In this document: piece by piece, positions 5,019-5,342 of the stretch | How positions within the stretch are numbered: the first letter of the stretch is position 1 | Layout of the letters: each line of letters begins with the position of its first letter | Assembly: GCA_003135995.1 (NCBI GenBank) | Contig: PNBM01000039.1 | Span: 2,688-8,029, forward strand | Reading direction: 5' to 3' | Length of the DNA stretch: 5,342 nucleotides | Source of the DNA: Ignavibacteriota bacterium | GTDB lineage: Bacteria; Bacteroidota; Ignavibacteria; Tepidaquicellales; Tepidaquicellaceae | Translations under genes and position numbers: made by a program | The notes under the pieces: generated by a model | What the model was told of the DNA's origin: nothing | Database searches by the model: none | Seen by the model: the letters and a program-made list of their open reading frames with translations, nothing else

Positions 5019-5342
5019 TTATTTAAACTCTAAAGATAATTGATTTAATGCTCTATCTATAATATTTTGATATTCTTCAGGAATTTCTTTCCCTATTTTT
5101 TTGAATAATTATTTAATTCTTCTTTTAAATTTTCATTTCTAATTCCTGTTTTCTGTAATTTAATTAGCAACCTTAATATTTCGTTGTAATTATGAATACT
5201 CCAGGGTTCTCCAAGATTATCAAAAAAAACTTTGCTTCCACATTTACATTCAAAATAAAATATTGATTCACCACAATATTTACACTTTGTAGGAAATAAT
5301 TTTACTTTAATGCAATTGTTTGGATTATGAGTCGGTATTGAC
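5019..5342 (-). CDS. Cys-rich putative zinc-binding protein, C-terminal part, frameshifted
   Basis: The gene enters from the right edge and is read leftward from about 5341. A metal site is visible in TKCKYCGESIF and FECKCGSKVFFDNLGEPWSI: a CxxC knuckle, a further CxC pair, then the FFD-x-LG-x-PW-x-x-H segment. I have seen that whole pattern in uncharacterised bacterial proteins, usually closing with PPWPKH. The zinc role is inferred from the Cys/His ligands. A helical tail follows, but the frame hits TAG at 5093-5095, directly after seven consecutive A residues (5096-5102 on the plus strand as T7). Moving back one base at this run continues through SKKIGKEIPEEYQNIIDRAL and on to a TAA at 5019-5021. 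So either a one-base indel, a sequencing error or slippage separates the two parts. The N-terminus is outside the window. Confidence 0.65.

Overview
The window is an AT-rich accessory region, probably from a member of the Bacteroidota/Ignavibacteriota or a relative. The reasons are low GC, mostly TAA stops, four intact genes with A/T-rich leaders and no Shine-Dalgarno sequence, a lipoprotein with a Cys lipobox at the left edge, and an acetate-kinase tail of the kind I associate with that group. The taxonomy is inference. I see no rRNA, tRNA, CRISPR array, transposase or integrase.

Layout. (1) Positions 1-278, minus: N-terminal part of a small lipoprotein that runs off the left edge. (2) 279-1143: mostly gene-less DNA holding a badly decayed gene tail (about 485-763) followed by a convincing hairpin terminator. 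(3) 1144-2656, plus: two intact genes, a 64-residue protein with four CxxC pairs and a 358-residue coiled-coil protein, separated by an AT-rich spacer with a hairpin and a doubtful gene relic. (4) 2657-2985: a second relic area with a broken reading frame of higher GC. (5) 2986-3550: two 5'-truncated genes joined head to head. A TPR protein tail runs leftward and the 3' end of acetate kinase (ackA) runs rightward, with the breakpoint near 3382. (6) 3551-3640: a strong GC-rich hairpin and a smaller one beside it. (7) 3641-5342, minus: a likely co-transcribed set read from right to left. It comprises a Cys-rich metal-binding protein (cut by the right edge, with a frameshift at an A7 run), a DUF5677-like protein, a SHOCT-domain protein and a possible 35-codon ORF coupled through TAATG.

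Interpretation. The intact genes are AT-rich and lack recognised housekeeping roles, while the GC-richer pieces (parts of 520-760, 2760-2960 and 3340-3640) are largely broken gene ends or structured spacers. This mosaic fits a turnover hotspot where cargo is gained and older genes are cut and decay. The best candidate for an undescribed system is the minus-strand module at 3641-5342. Its function cannot be read from sequence alone, and I do not claim one.
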